In this document: positions 36,246-46,656 of the stretch, piece by piece
Numbering within the stretch: position 1 is the first letter of the stretch
How the letters are laid out: every line of letters starts with the position of its first letter
NCBI RefSeq assembly: GCF_000485595.1
Contig: NW_014577063.1
Coordinates: forward strand, 163,962-210,736
DNA: 46,775 bases
Source: Priapulus caudatus
Taxonomy: Eukaryota > Priapulida > Priapulimorpha > Priapulimorphida > Priapulidae
Direction of reading: 5' to 3'
Notes under the pieces: generated by a model
Databases searched by the model: none
What the model was told of the DNA's origin: nothing
Seen by the model: only the letters and a program-made list of their open reading frames with translations
Position numbers and translations under genes: made by a program

Positions 36246-36335
36246 ACGACGTAGCCCTAGAACTATAGCCCTTCCCTCTGCCACAGGCCTGTGGCAGAGC
36301 GAAGTGCTATAGTTCTAGAGCTAGCAACGACGTAG
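36246..36335. mobile_element. CTCTAG-family foldback element with direct repeats
   Basis: CCTAGAACTATAGCCCTTCC...TGCCACAGG pairs with CCTGTGGCA...GTGCTATAGTTCTAGAGCTA. ACGACGTAG occurs at both sides (36247-36255 and near 36328-36336). Confidence 0.65.
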
Positions 36336-36889
36336 CACGCACGCTGCGCGGACAACGACAAGTACGATCAGGTGAGAAAGATAACTCAACAGCTAATCAA
36401 AGGTGTCACACGTAGCTATAGCTGTGTTCGTTCACGAACAAAGAGCATCGTTACACGGATGCAGCTAGGTCACACATAGCAAACATAAAAACACGAAAGC
36501 TAAACGTGATATTGACCCTCGTCGAGTTTATACGTGTAATGTACTGATTACCTCTACCGCAGAGAGTATATACACTGTTACGAGCCATTGGGTGCTCATT
36601 TACAAGTTACTGCAAGGTCGTAAATCTCTGTATATCTCGTTTATTCCTAAGTTAACCTCACAACATGCGTAATATGACGAACTAGTAAATCCCTTATAGG
36701 AACAGCTGCTGCGAGAGACGATTTGCAGCGTGAATATGGAATACAAACCGAATGAGCACAGCCTTAGAAGCCACCATGGGCCGATTCTAGAAAACGCTGC
36801 TTCAACATGCTACAGCAAGCACGCACGCACGCACACGTACAACCAACCACACACACACACGGCGCGCACCGCACTGGGACACACACCAC

Positions 36890-36923
<34 letters not shown>

Positions 36924-37308
36924 ACACACTCGAACGCACTCACGAACTGCACACGCACGCACGCCTACATACTCGCACGCACGCATGCACATTCAACTAT
37001 GAATAATAATACATTCCTCCATCATCTCGATATCATGAATAGATTACTGGACAAGTAAATGCCTTGCTACAGATTACATAAGCACAGCCAATAACCTCAC
37101 TTTATCCTAGTCCCCATCAAACATAAAGTGCACTTCCATGTATGTATATAAATAATACAACGTTCCTTTTATATACATCAACATAAATGTCCACCTTCGG
37201 AACACGGCCGCAACCGCATTTTCAAACAGTATACAAAGAAAAAATGTCAGCAAACGATGAGTAACTACAACTTACAGGGCAACTAGAAATATGACATCAT
37301 TGTCATTG

Positions 37309-37340
<32 letters not shown>

Positions 37341-38007
37341 ACACACTCAAGCCGTCAAAAGACCACAAAACGGCATTAAACGAAAAAACTCGCGTACGCG
37401 TTGTTCCGCAAGATATTACGTAATAAATAAGGAATACTGGTACATTAGACCTAGCAATTAAAAAACTATCACATACAGTATTATACATGCTCTAGCCAGT
37501 ACGATGTCTTTGCCTGACCAACAGTGACTCATGCGAACAGAGGGGAGAGATGGGCGGACACTTTGTCCTTACAGGGCAGGGAAAGTCCACATATGGACTC
37601 AATATCACCACGACAATAAGTGATACATGTTGGGATTCCGTAGAAGCATGCCGAAAACAATGACAAAGATAATAATCTGAGCCCACATCGCCGATAGAGG
37701 GTGCCACTGTGAGGTATCGTTGAAGAAACTCTATTGAACACCGCATAGGAGTACTCCTCTTGATCCCGAGAGGTCAAAAAGAGGTGAACTATAATCACTG
37801 CCGGTCTACGTATTGCACACATTCCGCACCAAGAGTGCTTGCTAGCCTGTGTTAGCGGCTGGAGAGTCACGCAGCCGGTATTTCTGCTAACTGCACCATG
37901 CAGACGAAAAGACAACAGTGAAGCGTCTGTTATCGTAGCTGTAAGCTGGTTATATTCAGATGGCTCATCATAAACACGGCAGCACCGCGTCATCACGTAG
38001 ACGCCAC

Positions 38008-38042
<35 letters not shown>

Positions 38043-39476
38043 TCTCTTTCTCCTACACCCAGCTTGCTCTGTGCTGCATTTTACGTTACAGAGCCCCAGA
38101 GAGGTTAGTTGCTCGCCCGTTTATATAATTAGTTCGGGGTGGTTCTAAAAACTGGAATGCACCATTAGCGCGCTGCGCCCACACAATGAAGACACGCGGA
38201 AATGCTATCCTCATTTCCTAAGCAACGACGCAGTGGTAGAGCACATGTAGTTACTACCATCATCGCTATTTTGTAGCACGGCAACGGCTGTATAAACTAG
38301 CTCTACATGCACGAGGAGACTGTCATGCCTAGTTGGCGAGATAACGCCCAAGCGGAAAACATATTTCCGAAAATGCGATGATGGGGGACAGAGAATATTT
38401 TTGCTCAGCCGACAGCGAACGTATTCAGTACGTCGGCACTACGCGTGTTGCGTATTAGTACGCGGCTTGGACGTGTGCTAGCAGCACTCGCCAGGGAGGT
38501 AACGTACGGCTTCACTGGCGCGAGCAAAGCTTCAACCGACCCACCTCTAGTCACGACACTGACACGTGAGATTGACGTGCAGTGTACACGCAACAAGCAG
38601 AGACAACATTGGGCATGTATCTCTGTCGGCTGAGCAACAGATGAAAGTCATTATTAACGCTGGATTTGCCACCCGTGCATTGATGTGTCTGGGATAATAC
38701 TTCTATTTACCTCAACCACAGCCTCAACCCACCCTGAGACAACACCATGTTCAAAGGTGATTGACCCCCTTCTCTACACACCCCATACATACGCACGCAC
38801 GCACGCATGCACGCACATACCCACTCTGACACGAATCTATTGGCAGAAAATCGTGTCCGAATATATGGCTTCATCATACAAGCATTAGCAGCATGCTGAT
38901 ATAAACGTCGTCGTTAACGCGAGCAAGACTGAGCGACGAGACGGTCACACCGTCACCGACCTCCCCTTCCCCGGCTGTCTGCCGCATCTCAGTCAGTCAA
39001 TAAATGAACTATTCAATTAATTAATTACAGTTCTCCCATGGAAAACACAAACATAAGATATAGCAGAAAATATGCAACCACGTTACACAGTTAATTCTGG
39101 ACATATTCACAAAGTGCCACGTCCATTTCGTCGCCGCGTCACATCCGTGAGGCAGCGATGGGGGCAACAGCAGCAGCGGTGGCGGCGGTAGCAGATACGA
39201 TGGCACACACATACGCTGGCTTCACGCGGCTTCATTCGATGAGGAACTCGTTGGCGATTAAGCATCACACGCTATCCGACTCTGTGGCACGACCTAGCTT
39301 CACAACAGATCTGAAACGGGCAACAGTTCACACGTCACGACGACCATACCGCTATTAGCATACTAGTGATGCACGCGATTGCTGTATCACGCGACTGAGG
39401 GTTGTAAAACCATAAAGTTTATGGAAGCAATTTATGTGAAAAAATGATTTTGGTCATAATTTCTAGATACATTCTG
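36336..39476. repeat. intergenic stretch with several microsatellites
   Basis: (CA)n and CGCA at 36820-36990, (GTC)n/(ATC) at 37305-37340, (CT)n at 38010-38052, and CGCA/GCAC at 38790-38820. No gene is supported. Open frames over these tracts are repeat artefacts. Confidence 0.6.
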
Positions 39477-41060
39477 ATACCGCCCCCGTGCCTTAGCACT
39501 CTCCCCCACCACCATCCCCGTGCCGACCGTTGCCTTAGCACTCTCCCCCCCGCCCCTTATCACTAGGCACTCTCCCTCACAGCACTAGCCCCTGACCTTA
39601 GCACTCTCCCCCACCCCCACCCCGTACACTAGCACACTCCCGGCCCCCCCGTACACAGCAACACTCTCCACCCCCGTACAGCTAGGCACACTCCCGCCGC
39701 CGCACGGCCGCCGTACACTACACACGGTCCCAGCCGCCCCACCGTACACTAGCAACATCCCCCGCCGCCCCCCGGCCCTAGCAGACTCCACTTGCCCCGC
39801 TCATGACGCTGTAAGCAACTCTCCCCCACCCCCGCCCCGCGCCTTAGGCACTCTCCCCCCACCCCTCACCCGTGCCGTTAGCACTCTCCCCGCCCGCGCC
39901 TTAGCACTCTCTTCTCACCCCGTACACCTGCGCATTCTCGCTCACACCCTCGGCCCGCGCCTTAGTCCCGACTGGACGCTGCCAACCCCATGCTGATGAT
40001 CAATCGAGTAATAATTTATTGGATTTTTCCGTACAAATGGCCATTTGTGCACGTACACCTTTTTGTCGGTCCTCTCACGGTGATTGGCTGAAAAAGTAGG
40101 CCTTCAAGTGGCGGTGATCTACTATTCCTGGATCCGTGACGTCATTCAAAATGAGCTCGCCGCCATAAACCAGACAGGAACGAGGCGCATAACACAGGCA
40201 AATTTTACGACATTTTTAGGTGACGTACCGCGCTACGTTTTAAGAGCTATAGTCAATTACCAGACACAGTAGTCATGTGTACATTGATAATAGTTGATTT
40301 TAGCACTGTGTTTATTTCTTTTTTTTGCATTAAAAAATATAAATTTCAGAGATTTCTTGCTGGTCGCGTAATTTGTTCCGCCGGTCCGTCCGTAACACCG
40401 TAAATTCTGACTGCGGCGGTTCGTAACAAATTACGGGCCAATAACTGTAACAGTTGGCAGTTCTGCTTAGCATAACTCGATCCCACCCCCGTACATCTAC
40501 GCACTCTCCCGCCACCCCCGCCCCGTGCCTTAGCACTCTCCTCCACCCCCGTACACTAGTAGCCTCTCTCTCCCACCGCACCCGGTAAGGCGTACACTCG
40601 TCTCCACGCCCCGTACACTAGCATCTCCCCCACCCCGTACACTAGCACTCCTCCTCCCCCCCCGTACACGCTACACTCTCTCCACCCAACCGTACACTAG
40701 CAGCTCCATCTCCACCCCCCGCGCTGCCGGACACTACACCCTCCGCCCCTACTGCGCCCGCTCTCGCCGCCGACGTAGCAACTGCTCTCTCGCCGACGCC
40801 TCCGTAACTAGCAACTCTCTCCCACCCGAGCCCCGTATCACTAGCACTCACTCCCACCCGCCAAAACACCGGTGCATCTCCCACCGCCTATGCACTCTCT
40901 CCCAACCGCCCGTAACACTAGCACTCTCCCCCACCCCCGTTGACACTAGGCAGACTCTCTCCCCACCCCCGTACATCTAGCACTACTCCCCCCACCCCCG
41001 TACACTAGCACTCTCTCCCACCCCCCGTAGCACTACGGCACTCTCTCCCACCGACCAGCA
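39477..41060. repeat. C-rich minisatellite, interrupted by a 0.5-kb insert
   Basis: Dozens of degenerate units of about 25-30 bp, of two kinds: CCCCGTACACTAGCACTCTC and CCCGTGCCTTAGCACTCTCC, separated by C-runs. They fill 39477-39965 and 40480-41060. The G-rich strand has many G-runs. Variable C-run length may also reflect sequencing error. Confidence 0.9.
39966..40479. other. insert within the minisatellite
   Basis: Non-repetitive sequence with a hairpin at about 40368-40434 (CGTAATTTGTT...AACAAATTACG), a palindrome at 40034-40055 and a 62-codon open frame (40084-40272) of unknown identity. It could be a transposon insertion into the array. Confidence 0.4.
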
Positions 41061-41640
41061 CCTCAGCAGCACCACCCCGCGCTGGGACTGAAGCGAGTGC
41101 GCAGCCGCGCGTGCTCACCCTACGACGTCCTGCACGCTCGGCGCATGACGCTGCTCGCCTCGAACGCGGATCATCGTGGCGGGAAACGCCGTCTGCCCGT
41201 TGCTGTGGCGCCCTTCGCGGGCCGTAGTCCGCACGACGACAGTGAGCATGCAGCTGCTCGACAGCCACGGTCGCTGTCGCGGGGCGCTCTTCAACGCCGA
41301 GTCGCCGACACGCATCGCCGAATGGGTTTCGCGTGCGTGGGGCTGCCACCGTCCAGTGAACGGTTCTGAGTGGCGCCGGACGTCACCACGCCACCGAGGT
41401 CGTCGGCATAACGGGTTTTCGCGTGCGTGAGGGGCGCCACTGTCGGCGAACGGTTGTACTGGTGTGCTGGGCGATCCGAGGTCGCTCAAACGGGTTAATA
41501 GAGGGCGCTGGGGCGCGAGGCGGTACGCGGAGAAGACGTCGAATTTCCGTCGATCGCCGGCAGCAAGGAGCGCATCGGTGACGTCCTTCTCTTATGGTTG
41601 CATAGTGCGAGACAAAGACGCAGCGTCGTCACGGTACAAC
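41061..41640. other. CpG-rich block next to the minisatellite
   Basis: Very GC-rich with overlapping open frames on both strands, none with a recognised domain. GGCGCCACTG- and GAACGGTT-type phrases recur near 41340-41470. It may be an unmethylated regulatory island or a decayed exon. Confidence 0.3.
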
Positions 41641-41698
41641 ACGCAATCAATATCTACGCTCGATTAAGAATTTGGGTTAGCAAAAGCCTTGCTCGAGT

Positions 41699-41741
41699 AG
41701 AGGCATAATTGTAGTATAATAATAGTATTAGTTATGCCTAG
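41699..41741. repeat. short palindrome (AGGCATAAT arms)
   Basis: AGGCATAATTGTAGTAT pairs with ATAGTATTAGTTATGCCT with few mismatches around an AT loop. It is similar in size to the CAAGAG palindromes but has different termini. Confidence 0.5.
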
Positions 41742-42449
41742 AGCGTGATAGTTAACCTGGCGGTATTTCTAACATGGGTAATGAGTATTGAAAACAGTAG
41801 TGCCGCATTAGCGACAGTGCTCAACTGAGGTCTGCTGCTATACCTGTACTGGCCTTCGTTTTCTGGCAAAAGGTTGAAAGGCCTCTTCTATCGCTAACCG
41901 CTACGTCATCATCAAAACTATGTAGCATAGGTATTAACACTAAAACTAAACCCTAACAATGCATCTAACTTCATACCTGCTCGACTGTCTTATATATTTG
42001 TGTCATAATGTATCCACTAGGCTTTATAGTTGCTGCGAGATGGCGGCGTGCAAGTGTAATCAATAATCAAGATGGGCCTTAATTCCATTGAGTTGCTGAA
42101 ATTACAGGCTAAAATCCAAGTATATTCAGGCAGGCGACAATTTCGCTCAGCTGTGAGTAATAAATTAAACACGTCTGCATTGGCAGGTGTGCATGTTTTA
42201 TTAGAAAAGTGCGCAGTTCACCCCCATGCATGAGTAATGGGTTGCCCGCCCGGGTTTGTGCCTACATTTCGGATGACGGTAGCCACGCGAGCATTCAGGG
42301 TGCTTTAGAATATAATATTGATTTAAGGAGTGTAAACCTGGTTCAACAACACTTTTGTCTTTGGCAATTGAACTGCAAATGTAGCCTCACATCCACACAG
42401 TATGGGCCTCTAATAATAAGAAAAGCAGTTCGAGTCCTTTGTTAACAGT
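41742..42449. other. intergenic sequence, nothing recognised
   Basis: Mixed composition. The open frame 42209-42445 has no recognised domain. Confidence 0.35.
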
Positions 42450-43930
42450 GCAACAATCATGTTTAACCCTCCTCGTTGAGGGTCAAAAGATTATCAGACA
42501 CGTTACTCTTCGCACGTCAGTGGAAAGCACATTTCATGGTCCTTTCATTAAAGTGATAAAAATGGTAGGTCAGTGCTGAAACAAAAAGTTTTTCACTTTC
42601 TCGCGTTAGCCATGTCCTCAGAAAATTTGATATCTGACGCTTTCCCCCCTGCCCTTTGACCTATGACCTCCAATTTCGCACTGGTGGATGGTTTTCCTGC
42701 CATCACACTATAACAGCCGATTATATTAGAGCATAGGTCGACGCCGTTCAGATTTGTGCCGCAATTCGTATTTCCTCTATCTTTAAGTTAAAGGCATAAT
42801 AGGCCCATTATTATGCATGTTGACGAATGCTACAAGTAACTGGCACCTGTGTGTAGTTAATAAGTACATTACGTTATAGCCAAACGCGTATTAGTTTGTC
42901 CAATATCACTGCTGGTTACTAAGAAATGTCTAATTGAAATCCGCAGTCCAAGAATCAGTTGACTGACTTGTTTACGAGTTTCGAAACTGCATACGGCGAA
43001 ACGGTGTGATACAGATTTAATAGTGCACCGGACATTTTCGCACAGCATGCTCGGCCCGTACGCGATGCTAGCGATAGTACAGTACCGTAACTGTATACGT
43101 AACAGTACTCTGATTGTAATGAAAGTGGAATCCACGTAGGAATCACGGACGCTCATGATAATGAAGTAGGCTGTGTTGGGGCCAACACTATGGGGGGATC
43201 CCAGACTAACCACTGCCACAGACTAAAACATGGAAAGCAGACGCCACTAGGCGTATTTACCTATATTGGTCAAAACGAATACACCTGTGTCCAGAAAATT
43301 GAAAGACATGTGGGTACTTTCATTAGCACCCCTGGTTATTATCTTGTGCCCAATACCGAGAATACACCAGAGATACATTCTACTAGCTCATTAGTCGTTA
43401 TAAGCATCCGGGACAAACAATTCTCTGCTCAACCCCACCTGTAGGCACATGTAACGTCACCTAACGCGAATCGAGGCATTTTGATTGCAACCAATTTAGC
43501 GTTGGCGCCAGATTACCAGATTTACGATTTCAATTAGACATTTCTTAGTAATTAGCAGTGATATTAGACAAACTAATACGCGTTTGGCTATAAGGTAATG
43601 TACTATTAACTACACAAGGTGCCAGTTACTGTAGCATTCGTCAACTTTGCATAATCAATGGGCCTATTATGCCTTTAAGGGGGAAATATTCCCCCCTCGT
43701 TGACATATCTTGACCTTTGACCTTTGACCCCCAAATTGGTCACCCCGAGTCCTTTTCACGATCCCCCTCCCCCCACGTCCCGAATATCGTCACCGTACGT
43801 CAGGCGGTTAAGATTTGTGCCCAACTGTTGACGCACGCATGAACGGACGGACGGCCGGACGGTTGCACGACCATGCGATTCTACAAGCTGCAACTGACTA
43901 CGTCAGATGAGATAAAAAGGGATTGGAGAT
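42450..43930 (+). mobile_element. compound repeat with an internal foldback, homologous to the 4-kb repeat
   Basis: The outer blocks (42459-42780, 43690-43930) align with the reverse complement of 3925-4560. Between them, arms 42781-42941 and 43526-43681 are inverted repeats of about 155 bp (TTTCAATTAGACATTTCTTA, ACGCGTTTGGCTATA) around a 584-base loop. A 84-codon open frame (43190-43444) in the loop is not recognised. Confidence 0.7.
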
Positions 43931-44110
43931 ATACTCTATTGCTAAAGAAAGCATTGGTTTGCATGTGCAGGTTAAAGTTCGTGGGTCGCACATGTAAACG
44001 GTAAAATAAACAGCAACTTTGAAAGTTTATCGTGGGTTTATATAACCTGGATTTCAATAAGGTTTCACTTAAGTTGTTATTATGTAATGAATTCAATAGC
44101 TTAATGCCTG

Positions 44111-44116
44111 TTTATT
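44111..44116 (-). terminator. candidate polyadenylation signal for the MAP7-like gene
   Basis: TTTATT on the + strand is AATAAA in the gene sense, about 82 bases beyond the TAG. The position is plausible, but the cleavage site is not defined. Confidence 0.4.
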
Positions 44117-44197
44117 CAATAGTGAACTAAGATGACATTATTCAGAGCTCCTACGGCAGGTACTGGGTAACAGTACCCGCAGCTACAGGAAAACCAC

Positions 44198-44295
44198 CTA
44201 CTCGTGTTTTTCACTGATGTCTTCGGAGCCGTTCTCGTAGTCTTGCCCGTTCTCCTCCGGAATTCCACCTCTAATGCCAGAATCCATCATGCTCT
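44198..44295 (-). CDS. MAP7-like last coding exon
   Basis: The acceptor is TTTTCACAG. With the phase-1 base it reads Q-SMMDSGIRGGIPEENGQDYE, then NGSEDISEKHE and TAG at 44200-44198. The frame is maintained and the exon is followed 82 bases later by a minus-strand AATAAA. Confidence 0.7.
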
Positions 44296-46656
44296 CTGTG
44301 AAAACACATCACCTTGCATAAAAATCACCACTGTTTTGTAATGGAGCTAAAAGGAATCGACTGATAGGAATTCAGAATGCTCGACTTATGTACAATACAG
44401 TCATCTTTGACACGCCAACACAGGATATATACATGGTATACACCACAGTACGCAACCCCTGTCAGAATCGTCGTCACTCACGCGTCATGTCGAAGGTGCC
44501 CGACTCCTGGTACATGGACATCATCATGATATCCTGCGACTTGGTCCACACGCCCGAGTCAGCGACGCCCTCTACAGGCGACGCGCTGTCCGTCGTCCTC
44601 TCCTCCGTCGCGGAGTCTTCGCTCTCCGGTGTTGGCGTCGGCGACAGCAGGGCTGGGCTTCTCGCCGCATCCGACGCGGTGTCCTGCTCGACATTGGTGG
44701 CGCCCCCTAGACTCTCTGCTGGCTCCGGTGTTAGCGCCGGTTCCATCACGTCCTGTGGGAAACGTGATCCGATGACTGCGATGTCTTAACTATCAGCTAA
44801 TCTGTACCCTTACGCAAATTGATAAATTCTCCCAAATGAAATATTCCCAATAGGTCTTCATTTTGTCTAGGTCAGGGCCATTTTCAGAAGACAGTACTTT
44901 TAGACTAATGATGTTAAAAGACTATTTAGATTTTAGCAAGCATAATAACTGATCTTTAAACTGTTTCCCTGCGGGGCGCAGTTTCTAAAATTTTGGTAAG
45001 AACCTCAGGCAACTCGGGGAAATCCACAAAGGTTTGACAAAGGTCAAAGTGAAAAGGTGAGCAGTAGGCCATGACACAATTATATAATTATATATATTAT
45101 ATTATTATAGGCTAGGATAATTAAGTTGGAAGGTTGGCACGTAAAGAAGCACAGGTGATGCAGCAGTTCAAGTATCGTTACCTCCGGCTGTGTTGCAACA
45201 ACGGCCGGTATTTCGATTGCTGCCTCTGGCTCAGTGTTCACAGGCTGTAGCGTAAGCTGTACGTTCACATTCTCTGCTTCCTTGTTTTCCTCCTCTGCTT
45301 TCTCGGACTCTGCCTCCTCCTCCTGTTCATCTTTCTACGAAAGCACACAGATTCTCTCAGCACCTCGCACATCATTTGGCATATCCGCCATGGTGACATG
45401 ACTTCTTCTCTGACAACCATTCTTCTTTGGATATTAATGCCACGTTGCTCAAGCTCACCCAGGTTTTACACGTAGTTACACAGTCATTCACACAGTTATT
45501 GACAAGCACTGCCTGTCAATCATACCAGGCAGATAGGTCAGTTGCCTTGCATCCCTTTCACATCCATACCCTTAGGTTTCAACCAATAGCCCATAAAACC
45601 TCTGCGAGATCCAATTTACAAGATAATTACTGTAACACGACCTGGGAAGGCAGATTGAAAAAATGCTCACCTTCACGGGAGTGGTTGATGGAGTTTTCCT
45701 GGTCCTACTCATGATGGCTTCCAGACGCTACAACACATAATCAATATGTCAGACATCCACCGCTGCCACACGACACAAGCACATGGATCTGCAGCTGTAG
45801 CTATGTACAACTGTGAGCAGTTCCCTCTTACTCTAACGTGTTTGTTGTCAAGATTATGCCTCGAACAGTCTGCTTAAATTTTCATTAGCTTCATTACATT
45901 TAGACTCATGTGAACCTCATCACACGTAGTGACACACACTCTCACTCACTCACTCACTCACTCACTCACTCACTCACTCACTCACTCACTCACTCACTCA
46001 CTCACTCACTCACTCTCACTCACATATGTGCACACACACAATCACCCACTCACACACACACAACTGGGACATTCCAATTTCAGTATTGTTAGCCGAGTAG
46101 CAGCAGGAATCCCCTACAAAGCCCACCTTCTTCCTCTGCTGCCTCTCGTCCTCCTCACGACGTGCCCGCTCCTCCATCTCCTGCTGCATCTTCTCCCTTT
46201 CCTCCTGTGCCTTCTGCTCAGCCTCCAGCTTCTACATGAAACGCATTTTGTTTTTTACTCATTGTATTTTTTTTGCAAGTAGAACTCTTAAATCTCTCCT
46301 GATCACAGGTTTCTTCTCCTGCATTTTTTTTTACGATCGGCTTTCTCCCAACCACTTTCATCGGCTTAGTACTATTACGGCTCTTAAATGCGAAACAGAC
46401 AATTATTTTAATAAATAATCAGTTTTAATAAATAGTAAATAATCTTCTTACTCCCCGCTCCATGCCATAACCTACCAGTCGAGCCTCCTCCTCTTCACGC
46501 AGTCTCTCCTCCTCCTTGCGATTCTCCTCTGCCTCGATAGCCCTCCTCAGCCTCTCCTCCTCGGCCTTGCGACCTTCCTCGGCCAGCCGATGCTGCTCCT
46601 CCTCCCAGAGCATCCTCTCCTCCTCCTCGCGCTTCAACCGTTCTGCCTCAAGGCGC
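44198..46656 (-). CDS. MAP7/ensconsin-like microtubule-associated protein, C-terminal part (5' end outside the window)
   Basis: Six exons on the minus strand join in frame: 46656-46476, 46231-46127, 45727-45671, 45334-45182, 44752-44482 and 44295-44198, all GT/AG, giving 287 residues before TAG. The first two exons are a long charged E/R coiled coil (RLEAERLKREEEERMLWEEE, then KLEAEQKAQEEREKMQQEME and RARREEDERQQRKK). The third gives RLEAIMSRTRKTPSTTPVK, which matches the RLEEIMKRTRK signature ending the MAP7 domain. The remainder is an acidic, low-complexity tail rich in S, T, P and E. Family knowledge: the MAP7 domain recruits kinesin-1 to microtubules, while the N-terminal coiled coil, not in this window, binds the lattice. 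Other E/R-rich coiled-coil proteins are possible, but the RTRK motif and its position favour MAP7. The preceding exon must end two bases into a codon. Confidence 0.7.
44482..44752 (-). CDS. MAP7-like exon (S/T/P/E-rich tail)
   Basis: A 271-nt exon after TCCCACAG, ending ATGACGC|GTGAGT in phase 1. It encodes DVMEPALTPEPAESLGGATN through SPTPTPESEDSATEERTT to MYQESGTFDMT. The codons are strongly GC-biased compared with the surrounding introns. Reading through the donor gives R-E-stop. Confidence 0.75.
45182..45334 (-). CDS. MAP7-like exon (acidic tail)
   Basis: A 153-nt exon, 51 codons, between TTCGTAG and GTAACG. It begins KDEQEEEAESEKAEEENKEA and continues into LTLQPVNTEPEAAIEI. It is acidic and probably disordered. 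Confidence 0.7.
45671..45727 (-). CDS. MAP7-like exon (RTRK signature)
   Basis: A 57-nt exon, 19 codons, between GTTGTAG and GTGAGC. It encodes RLEAIMSRTRKTPSTTPVK, corresponding to the conserved end of the MAP7 domain. It was found by joining frames, because it is too short to stand out as an open reading frame. Confidence 0.75.
45940..46020. repeat. (CACT)n tetranucleotide microsatellite in a MAP7-like intron
   Basis: About 18 CACT units in the intron 45728-46126, followed by CA-rich sequence to 46065. Confidence 0.9.
46127..46231 (-). CDS. MAP7-like exon (coiled coil end)
   Basis: A 105-nt exon of 35 codons between CATGTAG and GTGGGC. It encodes KLEAEQKAQEEREKMQQEME and then ERARREEDERQQRKK, a continuation of the MAP7-domain helix. 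Confidence 0.75.
46476..46656 (-). CDS. MAP7-like exon (charged coiled coil)
   Basis: The acceptor CTGCACAG and donor CGACTG|GTAGGT bound 181 nt, one base completing a codon plus 60 codons. All residues are in a continuous E/R/K-rich helix with heptad-like L and A spacing (HRLAEEGRKAEEERLRRAIE). A single W occurs early. Confidence 0.75.

Noticed and set aside
41005-41489. Arginine-rich open frames in the CpG-rich block
   Set aside because: Several overlapping frames on both strands are open because of high GC; none shows a domain or splice context.
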